A stretch of DNA of 64,000 nt. It comes from JBCCIM01 sp965263205. Lineage in GTDB: Bacteria; Bacteroidota; Rhodothermia; Rhodothermales; JAHQVL01. The notes under the pieces are model-generated. The model did no database searches. It saw only the letters and a list, made by a program, of their open reading frames with translations, and was not told the origin of the DNA. The translations under genes were made by a program, and so were the position numbers. The stretch is from positions 1-64,000 of the forward strand of contig CBDHHF010000026.1 in NCBI GenBank assembly GCA_965263205.1, given 5' to 3'. This document shows positions 43,562 to 52,490 of this stretch, piece after piece (within the stretch, counting starts at the first letter, position 1; every line of letters begins with the position of its first letter).

Positions 43562-45817
43562 CTAAAACACGTACCCCACATTCAAATTCGTGGTAAACGG
43601 CCCCTCCAACGTTTGCCCCATGAACGTCAACTCAATCGGGCCGATGGGTGTGATTGCGCCGGCTGTGAGTCCGTAGCCGGCCTTGAATTCGTCGGGGCGG
43701 ATGCGCCAGCGCCACGTGTTGCCTACGCGTGCAGCGTTCCAGTCGACTTTGGCATAGATGTTTTTGGAGACTTCGTACTGAAGGCCCAGCGATACCGCCT
43801 GGGCATTGCGGCCGGCCAGCTCGTGCAGCGCGTAGCCCAACACGGGGAATTGCCGGCGGTACAGGTTACGGAATTGCGTAGCACCGCCGAGATAAAACCG
43901 ATGATGGAGTGGCAGGTCTTTGCCTCGTGCACGGCCAAGCACAACCTGTGAGGCCAGCGTCCACCGGGCATGCAGGGGCCGGCGCGCTTCCCAGTTCAGC
44001 ACGTACCGACCAAACGCAGGAAACCCAAATTGCTCCGGCACGCCTTCAGCCTCCAACGATAATAAATACCCGGTACGTGGAAACGCAGGACGATCGAACG
44101 TTTCCAGGTTAAAGCGGGCTACGCCGGTAAGTAAAACCGTGTTGTTCATCAACGAATCTACACGTCCCACATCCTGCCCGTAGTTGTAAAATTCGGTGCG
44201 CACGCCAAGCGTACCGCGGCTGTTGTTGACGAAGGTAGAGGTAAACAACGCTTCGGCTTCTACATTGCGCACCTTCAAAGAAGCATTCCGCCGGCCAACT
44301 TCGAAAATATTCAACGGCTCCCGTGTGGCACGACCGATCAAGCGTAGCGCGACACGCGGCCGCGTTCGAAGCGGGATGGCGTACGCAATCAGGCCTTGCA
44401 ACGTCTCACCAAATCGAATATCAGACCGCAGCGTAGTACCAAACCCTATCCGACCACTGAGCAAGGCGCTGAAAAGCAGCGACGCTTTATTGTCCGTCTG
44501 ATATCGTAATCCAACCCGAAGCCGTTGCTCCGAGCGCTCCGAAGCCTCGATATACAAAAACGTGCCCCGTCCGTCTTCAGAAGGTAAAAGCCGGTATGTT
44601 AATTCGCCCAACGAGGTGGCATAATACGCCCTGCTGATCGCGCGCTCCAACTCGTCGTACTGGATACGAATCGGAGGAGAAAAGCCCAGGCTGCCTTCAA
44701 ACTGGCGTACATACGCCTGTGAGAGGCCATCGATGCGGATATCCTGGACCAGCAGCGTATCGATACTCAAAGGCGCCAACGGCTCGGGGCGCACGGCGTC
44801 GCGGTTCACAGCGCCCGCCAGTGCCCGCAATTGAGGCAAAACAGCACGTGCAGCTTCTTCTCCCCTGCTGATTACCTCCAACGCATCTTCAAAACTGATC
44901 ACTGAATAGCCTTCTAGATCAGGCTGGATCAGAATATCCGCCATACTGCGCTGTTGATCGTTCGAAATCTGCTTCCCAAAACTCGATACCTGGTTCATCA
45001 CCCCGACCAGCGACCGCAGGCTGTCTGCCGGCTCCAGACTCGCGCCCACATCTACCCCGATCACAAACGAAGCCCCCATTTCAAAGGCATCTTGCACGGG
45101 CAAATTTCGCGAAGCATCCCCATCAACATACGATCGGCCATCAATCTTTAGCGGGGTGAATACGCTCGGATAAGCCATACTTGCCCGGATGGCACGGGGC
45201 AGGTATCCACGTTCAAAACGCACGGCTTCCCCCGTCTCAAGGTCGGTAGCTACACTGGCAAACGGAATGGGTAAATCCTCAAACCTGTATTGATCGTGTA
45301 CAGATTGGGTAAGCCGCGCGAGCAGCATCATGACGCCGTGTCCAGTGATGAGCCCGCTTGGCAACTGCACCCGGCCGTTTTCAAAAGGCAGCGAGAGGAG
45401 GAACTGCTCCGTTTCTTTACGTTGCTCAAAAGACACAAATGCACGTCCCGGCCGATCGTCGAATATGCCGGCCCAGTCCTGCTCAAGCACCAGGTTTTCG
45501 AGTTGTTCGGGGGTGTACCCGATGGCATAGAGACCACCAACGATGGCCCCCATACTGGTGCCGGCAACGAGATCTACCGGTATATTCGCCTCCTCCAGGA
45601 CCTTCAGCACGCCGATGTGCGCAAATCCCTTGGCCCCACCACCACTCAGCGCCAGCCCAATACGGTATGGATTGCTGTTCTCCAGAATTTCCGGTTGCGC
45701 ATGCGCATGCGACGGGCTAAACAGCGATCCGGCACAAACCACAAGCAAACAGACAACAAGCCGTACAAACGTGTTTTTGGGAGACTTCAACTGCATGTCG
45801 ACTGAACTGCCCATCAA
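43562..45817 (-). CDS. patatin-like phospholipase fused to a BamA-type barrel
   Basis: 751 residues. Signal peptide ends HAHAQ. Patatin domain: oxyanion GGGAKGFAHIGV, catalytic Ser88 in GTSMGAIVGGLYAIGY and Asp in VDGDASRNLPV (Asp232). A POTRA-like region then leads to an outer-membrane barrel with GRIGFGTTLRSDIRFGETLQ, RFNLETFDRPAFPRTGYLLS and FYLGGATQFRNL, ending NLNVGYVF. Such type-Vd-like proteins place a lipase at the outer membrane. Start at 45817 is in frame with the signal; a second ATG lies in codon 8. Its ATG overlaps the stop of the upstream beta-CASP gene by four bases, so translation is coupled. Confidence 0.92.
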   Translation of the reverse strand: MMGSSVDMQLKSPKNTFVRLVVCLLVVCAGSLFSPSHAHAQPEILENSNPYRIGLALSGGGAKGFAHIGVLKVLEEANIPVDLVAGTSMGAIVGGLYAIGYTPEQLENLVLEQDWAGIFDDRPGRAFVSFEQRKETEQFLLSLPFENGRVQLPSGLITGHGVMMLLARLTQSVHDQYRFEDLPIPFASVATDLETGEAVRFERGYLPRAIRASMAYPSVFTPLKIDGRSYVDGDASRNLPVQDAFEMGASFVIGVDVGASLEPADSLRSLVGVMNQVSSFGKQISNDQQRSMADILIQPDLEGYSVISFEDALEVISRGEEAARAVLPQLRALAGAVNRDAVRPEPLAPLSIDTLLVQDIRIDGLSQAYVRQFEGSLGFSPPIRIQYDELERAISRAYYATSLGELTYRLLPSEDGRGTFLYIEASERSEQRLRVGLRYQTDNKASLLFSALLSGRIGFGTTLRSDIRFGETLQGLIAYAIPLRTRPRVALRLIGRATREPLNIFEVGRRNASLKVRNVEAEALFTSTFVNNSRGTLGVRTEFYNYGQDVGRVDSLMNNTVLLTGVARFNLETFDRPAFPRTGYLLSLEAEGVPEQFGFPAFGRYVLNWEARRPLHARWTLASQVVLGRARGKDLPLHHRFYLGGATQFRNLYRRQFPVLGYALHELAGRNAQAVSLGLQYEVSKNIYAKVDWNAARVGNTWRWRIRPDEFKAGYGLTAGAITPIGPIELTFMGQTLEGPFTTNLNVGYVF

Positions 45818-47214
45818 TGTAAGGTAAACGACTCGCCATGCTCGGGGACAACCACGTCGCGATACCCTTCATCGTTTAGCCGCTCTTTGAACGCATCCTG
45901 CCGTTCGGGGGCGCCGTGGACCAGGAAAATCTTACGGAGCCGGTCTTTATTGAGTGCCTGCACAACATTTAACAGACCCGGCTCATCGGCGTGTGCGGAG
46001 TACTGGTTCATCACCACGACATCAGCGCGCAGGGGATGACGCTCACCAAAGATGCGAACTTCAGGGCGCTTTTCGATCAGCCGCTTGCCCAACGTGTGAT
46101 CTGCACAGTACCCAACCATAAGCACCGTATTGCGTGGATCTTCGATGTTGTTGCGCAGGTGGTGCAGGATGCGGCCGGCTTCGCACATACCAGAGGCGGA
46201 GATAATCACCATCGGCAGGCTGCTGCCGTTCAGTGCTTTCGATTTCTCAACCTTGCGCACGTAGTTCAGCTTCTCGAAGCCAAACGGGTTATCGTCGGTG
46301 CGCATGTACTCCAACAACTCCCGGTCAAAACATTCAGGATGGGACAGGAAGACGCCGGTGGCATTTACCGCAAGCGGACTGTCAACGTACACCGGAATCT
46401 GCGGCAGTTCGCCTTCATTCCAAAGTTGATCGAGCGAATACACAATTTCCTGCGTCCGCCCTACCGAAAACGCCGGAATAATTACTTTGCCGCCTCGCGC
46501 CGCCGTTTTTTGGATCAAGTCGGCCAGCGCCTGCTTCGTTTCGTCGGGCGGCAGGTGCTCTTTGCCGCCATAGGTAGATTCACAGATGAGGTAATCACAA
46601 TCGTCCATCACCTGCGGATCACGCAAAATGGGCCGATTAGGTGAACCGACGTCGCCCGTGAAGCCCAAGCGCGTGGTTTTTCCATTTTCCTGGATGTTCA
46701 GCACCATGGTGGCAGAACCCAGGATATGGCCGGCATCGCGATACACAACGTCCACCCCTTCTACCGGACTAAACGACTGGCCATACGACACACCAACAAA
46801 CAACGAGAGAATGCCCTCAACATCGTCTTCGTCGTAAAGGGGTTCAACTGCCGGCTTGCCTTTCCGTTTACGGATTTTGTTGACAAACCGAATGTCTTTT
46901 TGCTGAATGTGGGCGCTATCGTACAGCAGGAGGGTTGCCAGATCATACGTGGCATGGGTTGCATACACCCTACCCCGAAAGCCTTCGCGGTATAATTTGG
47001 GCAAGAGGCCGGCGTGGTCGATGTGGGCGTGGGATAAGAGGACGACGTCCAACGCGGCCGGATCAAACCCAAAACGCTCGTTGCGCTCACGCGATTCACT
47101 CCGCCGGCCCTGAAATAAACCACAGTCCATCAACATGGTCTTGCCGCTATCCAGCGTTAGCAAGTGCTTCGACCCGGTAACCGTCCGAGCCGCCCCCCAA
47201 AACGTCAACTTCAT
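45814..47214 (-). CDS. MBL-fold RNA-processing exonuclease (beta-CASP)
   Basis: 466 residues of the metallo-beta-lactamase/beta-CASP family. Metal motif LLSHAHIDHAGLLPKL, second His in DAGHILGSATMVL, Asp in LGFTGDVGS, the beta-CASP insertion (IIPAFSVGRTQEIVYSLDQL) and MVIISASGMCEAGRILHHL, and the RMMBL end (DVVVMNQYSAHADEPGLL). These enzymes resemble CPSF-73 and bacterial relatives and cleave RNA endo- or exonucleolytically in the cytoplasm. It sits in a two-gene unit with an outer-membrane patatin gene (ATGA overlap), an odd pairing functionally. Start at 47214 gives MKLTFWGAARTVTGSKHL, the standard beginning. Confidence 0.92.
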   Translation of the reverse strand: MKLTFWGAARTVTGSKHLLTLDSGKTMLMDCGLFQGRRSESRERNERFGFDPAALDVVLLSHAHIDHAGLLPKLYREGFRGRVYATHATYDLATLLLYDSAHIQQKDIRFVNKIRKRKGKPAVEPLYDEDDVEGILSLFVGVSYGQSFSPVEGVDVVYRDAGHILGSATMVLNIQENGKTTRLGFTGDVGSPNRPILRDPQVMDDCDYLICESTYGGKEHLPPDETKQALADLIQKTAARGGKVIIPAFSVGRTQEIVYSLDQLWNEGELPQIPVYVDSPLAVNATGVFLSHPECFDRELLEYMRTDDNPFGFEKLNYVRKVEKSKALNGSSLPMVIISASGMCEAGRILHHLRNNIEDPRNTVLMVGYCADHTLGKRLIEKRPEVRIFGERHPLRADVVVMNQYSAHADEPGLLNVVQALNKDRLRKIFLVHGAPERQDAFKERLNDEGYRDVVVPEHGESFTLH

Positions 47215-47310
47215 CTTTTAACTCCTGATTAAATACGTACTACGTAACCGCCAAGGCGCTACTGGCAGAAGATAAGCAATTGCCATCCGCATTGGAAACC
47301 GGGTTTGGAT

Positions 47311-47361
47311 TGTTGATTTTCGAATGCCGATTTTCGAATGCCGAATGCCGATTTTCTATTT
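47311..47361. repeat. CGAATGCCGATTTT repeat cluster, left arm
   Basis: Units of 14 and 21 bases built from the heptamers CGAATGC and CGATTTT (47321-47334, 47335-47355). It is mirrored by the cluster at 47550-47590. Confidence 0.75.
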
Positions 47362-47549
47362 CAGAAGCTGCCAGGCGTCCGTCATCACAAACTCGATTGG
47401 GAATCCACCGGCATGGCACAAGGCATCCCATGATAAATCATGGCCGCCCCTCTCAAAAGGGTAAGGGGGAAGAGGCATGGATTAAGGGGTGCGGCTCACG
47501 GGAGGGGACACGTGACGTAAAAATTGTTGAAAACCTTACATCCAAACAA

Positions 47550-47590
47550 ATCGAAAATCGACATTCGAAAATCGGCATTCGGCATTCAAC
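47550..47590. repeat. CGAAAATCGGCATT repeat cluster, right arm
   Basis: Inverted copy of the left cluster: CGAAAATCGACATT, CGAAAATCGGCATT, then CGGCATT, again in 14/14/7 register. Together with the left arm it could form a long interrupted hairpin enclosing about 190 bases. Confidence 0.75.
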
Positions 47591-47987
47591 CCCCTACTTC
47601 TGCCAACACCTTTCAGCGCAACGACCCTTACGTACTATATCCTGATAACGGAAATATACAGTTCAAATACCCGATCCAGATAAACAAACGCGTACGTTTG
47701 CATAGCAGCGCGTAGCCCGCTCAAACCAGGCTTCTGTTTATCATTCAGGACCCACTTCTGAAAAATTAATTATCTCACCCGATACCCTGCATAAGGACCG
47801 TTTCGGAATGACATCCAAGTAGGCGCACGTGATCCGCTTATCTAAGCAACAGCTTTGATGCAAAAGCGGGGCATACGCCTGCGTCCGCTATTTCCAGTAA
47901 CGCTACTACAATTTACAATTGCCGGTGTATCGCGCTTCGTCGCCGATCCCCTTTCAGATTTCTCATAAAAATGCCGAAACTCTCAGC

Positions 47988-48623
47988 ATGAAGCTATCAA
48001 AGAATTCCCCCAGCCTTCTCTTTTTGCTAGGTCTCTTCTGCATGTTTACAGGCACCGTTTCTGAAACCCAAGCACAGCGCCTGCAACTGGGAGATGGGGT
48101 TCGCATTACGTTTTACAATATCGAAGACAACATTTCCGGCGACTATTATGTGATGCAAGACTGGACGATCCAGTTGCCCTATGTCGGCCTTATCCCTGTG
48201 CGCGATCGCGGATTTGATGCATTGCGTACGTCCATCATGGATTCCTACGCAACCATCTACAAAGACCCCGAACTGACGGTTCAGCCATTGTTCAGGGTAA
48301 ATGTCCTTGGTGAAGTGAATGCGCCGGGCATCTACTTTGTCACCGGCTTTGAACAACTTACGGACTTGTTGGCCCAGGCCGGCGGTGAAACAGACGAGGC
48401 AGACCTCGACAACATTTACCTCGTGCGCGATGGCGAACAAATCGACATCGACGCCAAGAAAATTCTCAAGCAAGGCCAAATCCTGCAGGACTTCGGTCTC
48501 GAGTCTGGCGACCAGGTTTATGTGTCGCGGGTGGGCCTTGTAAGCTTCAGGAATGCATCGCTCCTTATTTCAGGACTTGGCGTAGCAGCTACAATTGCGG
48601 CCATTTTCCTGACACGTAACTAA
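47988..48623 (+). CDS. polysaccharide biosynthesis/export protein (Wza-like, SLBB)
   Basis: 211 residues from ATG 47988. Signal peptide ends ETQAQ, followed by the Poly_export part (LQLGDGVRITFYNIEDNISG, then DWTIQLPYVGLIPVRDRGFD). An SLBB-like domain follows (LFRVNVLGEVNAPGIYFV, then ADLDNIYLVRDGEQIDIDA). It ends with a hydrophobic segment (ISGLGVAATIAAIFL) that may span the membrane. It forms the periplasmic/outer-membrane channel part of exopolysaccharide export. Only one SLBB is seen, so it is short for Wza. It begins the plus-strand exopolysaccharide genes, 35 bases before the tyrosine kinase gene. Confidence 0.9.
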   Translation: MKLSKNSPSLLFLLGLFCMFTGTVSETQAQRLQLGDGVRITFYNIEDNISGDYYVMQDWTIQLPYVGLIPVRDRGFDALRTSIMDSYATIYKDPELTVQPLFRVNVLGEVNAPGIYFVTGFEQLTDLLAQAGGETDEADLDNIYLVRDGEQIDIDAKKILKQGQILQDFGLESGDQVYVSRVGLVSFRNASLLISGLGVAATIAAIFLTRN

Positions 48624-48658
48624 GCCTCCGTTTCCCCCTTGTAACTTCCTTTGGTGGT

Positions 48659-51274
48659 ATGGCAACAACTATAATCGAAAACGGGAATCATTTTAATCCG
48701 TTTAATCAAAACGGAAATGGTAAGAGCCAGGCGGAGTTTTCAATTTCAGATTTACTCCAAATTCTGAACCGCCAGCGACTCGTGATCCTGCTCACGGCGT
48801 TTGTATTCATCATACTCGCCGGCGTATTGTCTTATATGATGCCGCCCGTGTACGAGTCAAAGACCGTACTTAAAAAAGAGGTTGCCGCAAAAAACCAGGC
48901 ACCCGATGAGTTTTCGCGCATGATCGCAACGCAAGGCGCATCCGGCGAAATCGAAACAGAATCGGAGCTCCTCAAGTCGCGGGCTGTACTCGAAAAAGTA
49001 GTACAAGACCTCAACCTGTACTTCATTCTGGAATCCATTGAAGTCCCCGAAGTTGTTTCCTACGACTTCAACGTACCGCTGGCTGATTACAAAAATGAGT
49101 TGGCCCAATATCCCCAGTCCGGCGCTCCACGGATCGAAGTAGAGCAATTTTTTGCGCTTCCAGGGTTTCGGGAGATGGCCGGCAATGCCTACACCATCGC
49201 TGTCAATGCCCAGGGCAACCTGCAACTCAGTGAGACAGAGACCGGCAAAATTCTGGATACCCAACCCGCCGACTCCGCCGCTGTCTTCGAACTACCGCTA
49301 CTCAGATTTAGCGTCGATTGGCCGACACCACGTGCCGGCAGCACGCTTACATTCAGTATCAATAACCTCGAAGAAACGCTAATTGCCCATCGCAAGCAGA
49401 TCGACATCTCTACGCCGATCAACACGACTCTGCTTGTAGCAACGGTGCAGAACAATTCGCCGTATTTGACGCAGAAAATTGCGAATACGCTTGCCAGTAA
49501 ATTCCAGGAAACACGACTTGAGCACAAGCGCGAAACGATCCGCTACTCGTCAAGCTTTGTTGATGCGCAGCTCGAAGAAATCAAAGACAACCTCAAAAAC
49601 GCGGAAGAAGCGCTCAGCGATTTTCGGGGCGAAAACCAGCTTACTGACGTCGACGCCTCTACGCGCGATGCCCTGGAGTTTTTGAGTACACTCGAAGCAG
49701 AAAAAATCAGAACCGACCTGGAGCTTTCAGAAAACCGCTCGAAGCTCGAGAATTTACGCGCCCAACTGAGCAACAGCAGCTTCTTTGACCAGACGTATCT
49801 TACGCCCGGCACCGAATCGAATAGCAGCTATACGCCCTTCTCAACGCTCTTGCAGCAACTTTCTGATGCTGAGCTCGAACGCCTCGAATTGCTGCAGAAA
49901 CGGACGGAGAATCACCCGGACGTGGTTGCGGTAAACGATCGTATCGACCAGATTACGCGCCGGCTGGCAAAGTTCAATCAGAACACCATCAAGTCGTACG
50001 AGATCATCATCAGTTCACTCGAAAAGAAACAAGCTGATCTATCGGGGCAAATCAACAATTATAGCCAGAAAGCACGGACGCTTGCGTCTTCCGAGGCTGA
50101 TCTGATGGAATTGATGCGCGAACGGAATTTGTACGAGAAGATGTATACGCTCCTCTCTGACCGCCGCGAGGAAATGCGTATCGCAGAATTATCGCGTTTG
50201 CAGGACATCATCGTGGTTGAAGCTGCGGTGATTCCGTTAGAGCCTATTCTCCCGAAAAAGAAAATCAACGTGATCATCGGCGCAATACTTGGCCTGATGG
50301 CCGGCTTGACACTGGGCCTGTTGCGCGAATTCAACGGCAAAACCATCACAACCCTGAAAGAAATCGAAGATGGGTTGATGATTCCTATTCTCGCGATCAT
50401 GCCAACATATCCAGCCGAGATTCGGGAGAAGATCAAAAAGAATTACAGTATTGTGAACCACCTGGAGCTATTGACAGATACGCAGTTTGGCTTCAAGGAA
50501 TCGTACCGCATGCTGCGGACCAAGCTATCGTTTATACTCTCAACCAAACGCAGCCCGATCAAGAACAACCTCTTGTTCACCAGTTGTGAAGAGAATACGG
50601 GTAAAACGACGGTGGTGACAAACTTCTCGCTGCTGCTCGCTCTAGCCGGCAAACGCATCCTGGTAATCGACTGTGATCTAAAGAACCCAACCGTTGGGCG
50701 CTTTTTCAACATCCCGTTTAATGCGCCTGGTCTGATCGACTTCCTAACACACGATTACATTACAACACCAGACGTTTATACGCCGCTGGACGACCCTTCT
50801 TTTCAGGACATGAGCCTCTTCAACCCAACCATCCGGATGGATGATCGGGAGATGGAGACAAGCTACAAGCGCTATTCGCTCGATGTCATTCCGGCCGGCG
50901 GCTCCATCGACCACTCAAGCGAGCTCCTCGACTCGGACAAATTCAAAGACTACCTCCTGGAGATTTCGAGCGCATACGACTACATCCTGATCGATACGCC
51001 GCCCGTAACGCGTACTGTAGATGCTTTGACCCTCGGCAACTTTGTCAAAAACGCGGTGCTGGTAGTCAAACCCAACTACACGCGCAAAGACAACCTCAAG
51101 CGCGCCATTCAGGACTTCAGGCAGTTCAATGTGCATTTATTGGGCAGTGTGATCAATGCATGCGACATTAAGCGCTTCGCTGACGATTACGGATACGGCT
51201 ATGGATACGGTTACTCCTATCAGTATGAGCCGCAGTATCCAGAGCTACCGGAGGCTACAACAGTAGAGTCCTAA
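48659..51274 (+). CDS. Wzc-like chain-length regulator and tyrosine autokinase
   Basis: 871 residues. A Wzz domain (helix LVILLTAFVFIILAGVLSYM, long coiled coil ~330-520 with SSLEKKQADLSGQINNYSQK, and a second membrane helix near INVIIGAILGLMAGLTLGLL) precedes the cytoplasmic BY-kinase domain: Walker A NLLFTSCEENTGKTTVVTNF, Walker A' ILVIDCDLKNPTVG and Walker B DYILIDTPPVTRTVDALTLG. The C-terminus is a tyrosine cluster (YGYGYGYGYSYQYEPQYPE) of the kind that is autophosphorylated. It controls length and export of the polysaccharide with the preceding gene product. No dedicated phosphatase gene is in the window. Confidence 0.95.
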   Translation: MATTIIENGNHFNPFNQNGNGKSQAEFSISDLLQILNRQRLVILLTAFVFIILAGVLSYMMPPVYESKTVLKKEVAAKNQAPDEFSRMIATQGASGEIETESELLKSRAVLEKVVQDLNLYFILESIEVPEVVSYDFNVPLADYKNELAQYPQSGAPRIEVEQFFALPGFREMAGNAYTIAVNAQGNLQLSETETGKILDTQPADSAAVFELPLLRFSVDWPTPRAGSTLTFSINNLEETLIAHRKQIDISTPINTTLLVATVQNNSPYLTQKIANTLASKFQETRLEHKRETIRYSSSFVDAQLEEIKDNLKNAEEALSDFRGENQLTDVDASTRDALEFLSTLEAEKIRTDLELSENRSKLENLRAQLSNSSFFDQTYLTPGTESNSSYTPFSTLLQQLSDAELERLELLQKRTENHPDVVAVNDRIDQITRRLAKFNQNTIKSYEIIISSLEKKQADLSGQINNYSQKARTLASSEADLMELMRERNLYEKMYTLLSDRREEMRIAELSRLQDIIVVEAAVIPLEPILPKKKINVIIGAILGLMAGLTLGLLREFNGKTITTLKEIEDGLMIPILAIMPTYPAEIREKIKKNYSIVNHLELLTDTQFGFKESYRMLRTKLSFILSTKRSPIKNNLLFTSCEENTGKTTVVTNFSLLLALAGKRILVIDCDLKNPTVGRFFNIPFNAPGLIDFLTHDYITTPDVYTPLDDPSFQDMSLFNPTIRMDDREMETSYKRYSLDVIPAGGSIDHSSELLDSDKFKDYLLEISSAYDYILIDTPPVTRTVDALTLGNFVKNAVLVVKPNYTRKDNLKRAIQDFRQFNVHLLGSVINACDIKRFADDYGYGYGYGYSYQYEPQYPELPEATTVES

Positions 51275-51477
51275 AGCGCCTAATGTCACCAGTTGAACAT
51301 GCCTACAGGCTGCTTATTCTTCCGCTTTTTTCGCACTATTTAAGCCAAAACTTAGTCCAGAGGCGACAGGCGCATGCGCCATAACAACCATTAGACAAAC
51401 CGCATATCGCAGTATACTTCGGTATCCCATTCGGAGACCCACTTGTCTTAGTCCCGAATATTAATTTCGAAGGTATT

Positions 51478-52206
51478 ATGCGGTTAACAGAAGTAAGTAG
51501 CGTCCCAGAAGAATCGGCGCTGGATCCCCTCGCAAGCTTTATCAAAGGTATGGAGGCGGATGCAGAAGCCAGGGATAGCTACAGTGTGGTGAAGCGTTGC
51601 TTTGATTTCACAGTTGCCTTCGTACTGTTGGTCTTGAGTTTCCCTCTCTTGCTCGTACTTGCGCTTTGCGTGAAGCTCAGCTCCAAAGGACCCGTTTTCT
51701 TTGTCCAGGAACGCGTTGGAAAAGGCGGCAAGCCGTTCAAATTCTACAAGTTCAGATCGATGAAGCACAACAACGACACATCGATCCATGAAGCCTACAT
51801 GCAAAAACTGATCAAAGGCGAAGTAGAAGCCAACGACGCAGAAGACAAGCCACAGTTCAAAATTGAAAACGACCCTCGCATTACTGAATTTGGGCATTTC
51901 ATCAGAAAGACCAGCCTGGATGAGCTTCCACAGCTTATCAACGTGCTCAATGGCACGATGAGCCTCGTTGGTCCACGTCCGCCCATTCCTTATGAAGTTC
52001 AGGCATACAAAAGCTGGCATCTCCAGCGCCTGAGCGTCAAGCCCGGGGTAACAGGCCTCTGGCAGGTAAGTGGACGCAGTTCTATCGCTTTTGATGAAAT
52101 GGTACAGCTGGATCTGGAGTACATCGAGAAAAAGAATCTCCTGCTCGACCTCAAGATTCTGTTCCAAACGATACCTGCTGCGCTCAATACAAGCACAGCA
52201 GCGTAA
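51478..52206 (+). CDS. initiating sugar transferase (WcaJ/PglC type)
   Basis: 242 residues. After a ~38-residue cytoplasmic tail comes one membrane segment (FTVAFVLLVLSFPLLLVLAL), then the polyprenyl-phosphate transferase core: PVFFVQERVGKGGKPFKFYK, the Asp-Glu motif in RKTSLDELPQLINVLNGTMS, LVGPRPPIP and PGVTGLWQVSGRSS. It moves the first sugar-phosphate from a UDP-sugar onto undecaprenyl phosphate at the inner membrane, starting polysaccharide assembly. It stands alone after a 200-base gap that contains a T-rich motif shared with the region upstream of the polyketide genes. Confidence 0.95.
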   Translation: MRLTEVSSVPEESALDPLASFIKGMEADAEARDSYSVVKRCFDFTVAFVLLVLSFPLLLVLALCVKLSSKGPVFFVQERVGKGGKPFKFYKFRSMKHNNDTSIHEAYMQKLIKGEVEANDAEDKPQFKIENDPRITEFGHFIRKTSLDELPQLINVLNGTMSLVGPRPPIPYEVQAYKSWHLQRLSVKPGVTGLWQVSGRSSIAFDEMVQLDLEYIEKKNLLLDLKILFQTIPAALNTSTAA

Positions 52207-52490
52207 CCAACGTTCTTTCCGCTCTTGACGTTGATTTATACTGTGAATAGCCGGAGGTGCGGTACGATATAAACGCGCGCTGTTATTATTGATTTATGTT
52301 GCGCTTTCCGGCGCACAGCATTTTCGCCGGATGTCCCATCTTTTGTCACGAATATCATTTAACAAGACCCACATCTTAACCGAAACGGATAAAAGATCTG
52401 TGTCATCTACTGGCTTCGACTCACACAAGGGCTCTATCCAATAAATAATAATTAGCATCCACTCGTGGAAGCGAAGCATCTGAGGTAAGC

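Larger units (their letters stand above)
47215..47987. other. 770-base intergenic region with paired repeats
   Basis: Between the RNase-like gene (minus) and the export gene (plus) no coding frame looks real. It holds two inverted clusters of GAATGCCGATTTT words (47311-47361 and 47550-47590) and, at the right, the promoter region of the exopolysaccharide operon. No tRNA or transposase. Confidence 0.5.

Noticed and set aside
46000..46640. 217-codon plus-strand frame
   Set aside because: Antisense to the beta-CASP gene, which has all metal-binding motifs.
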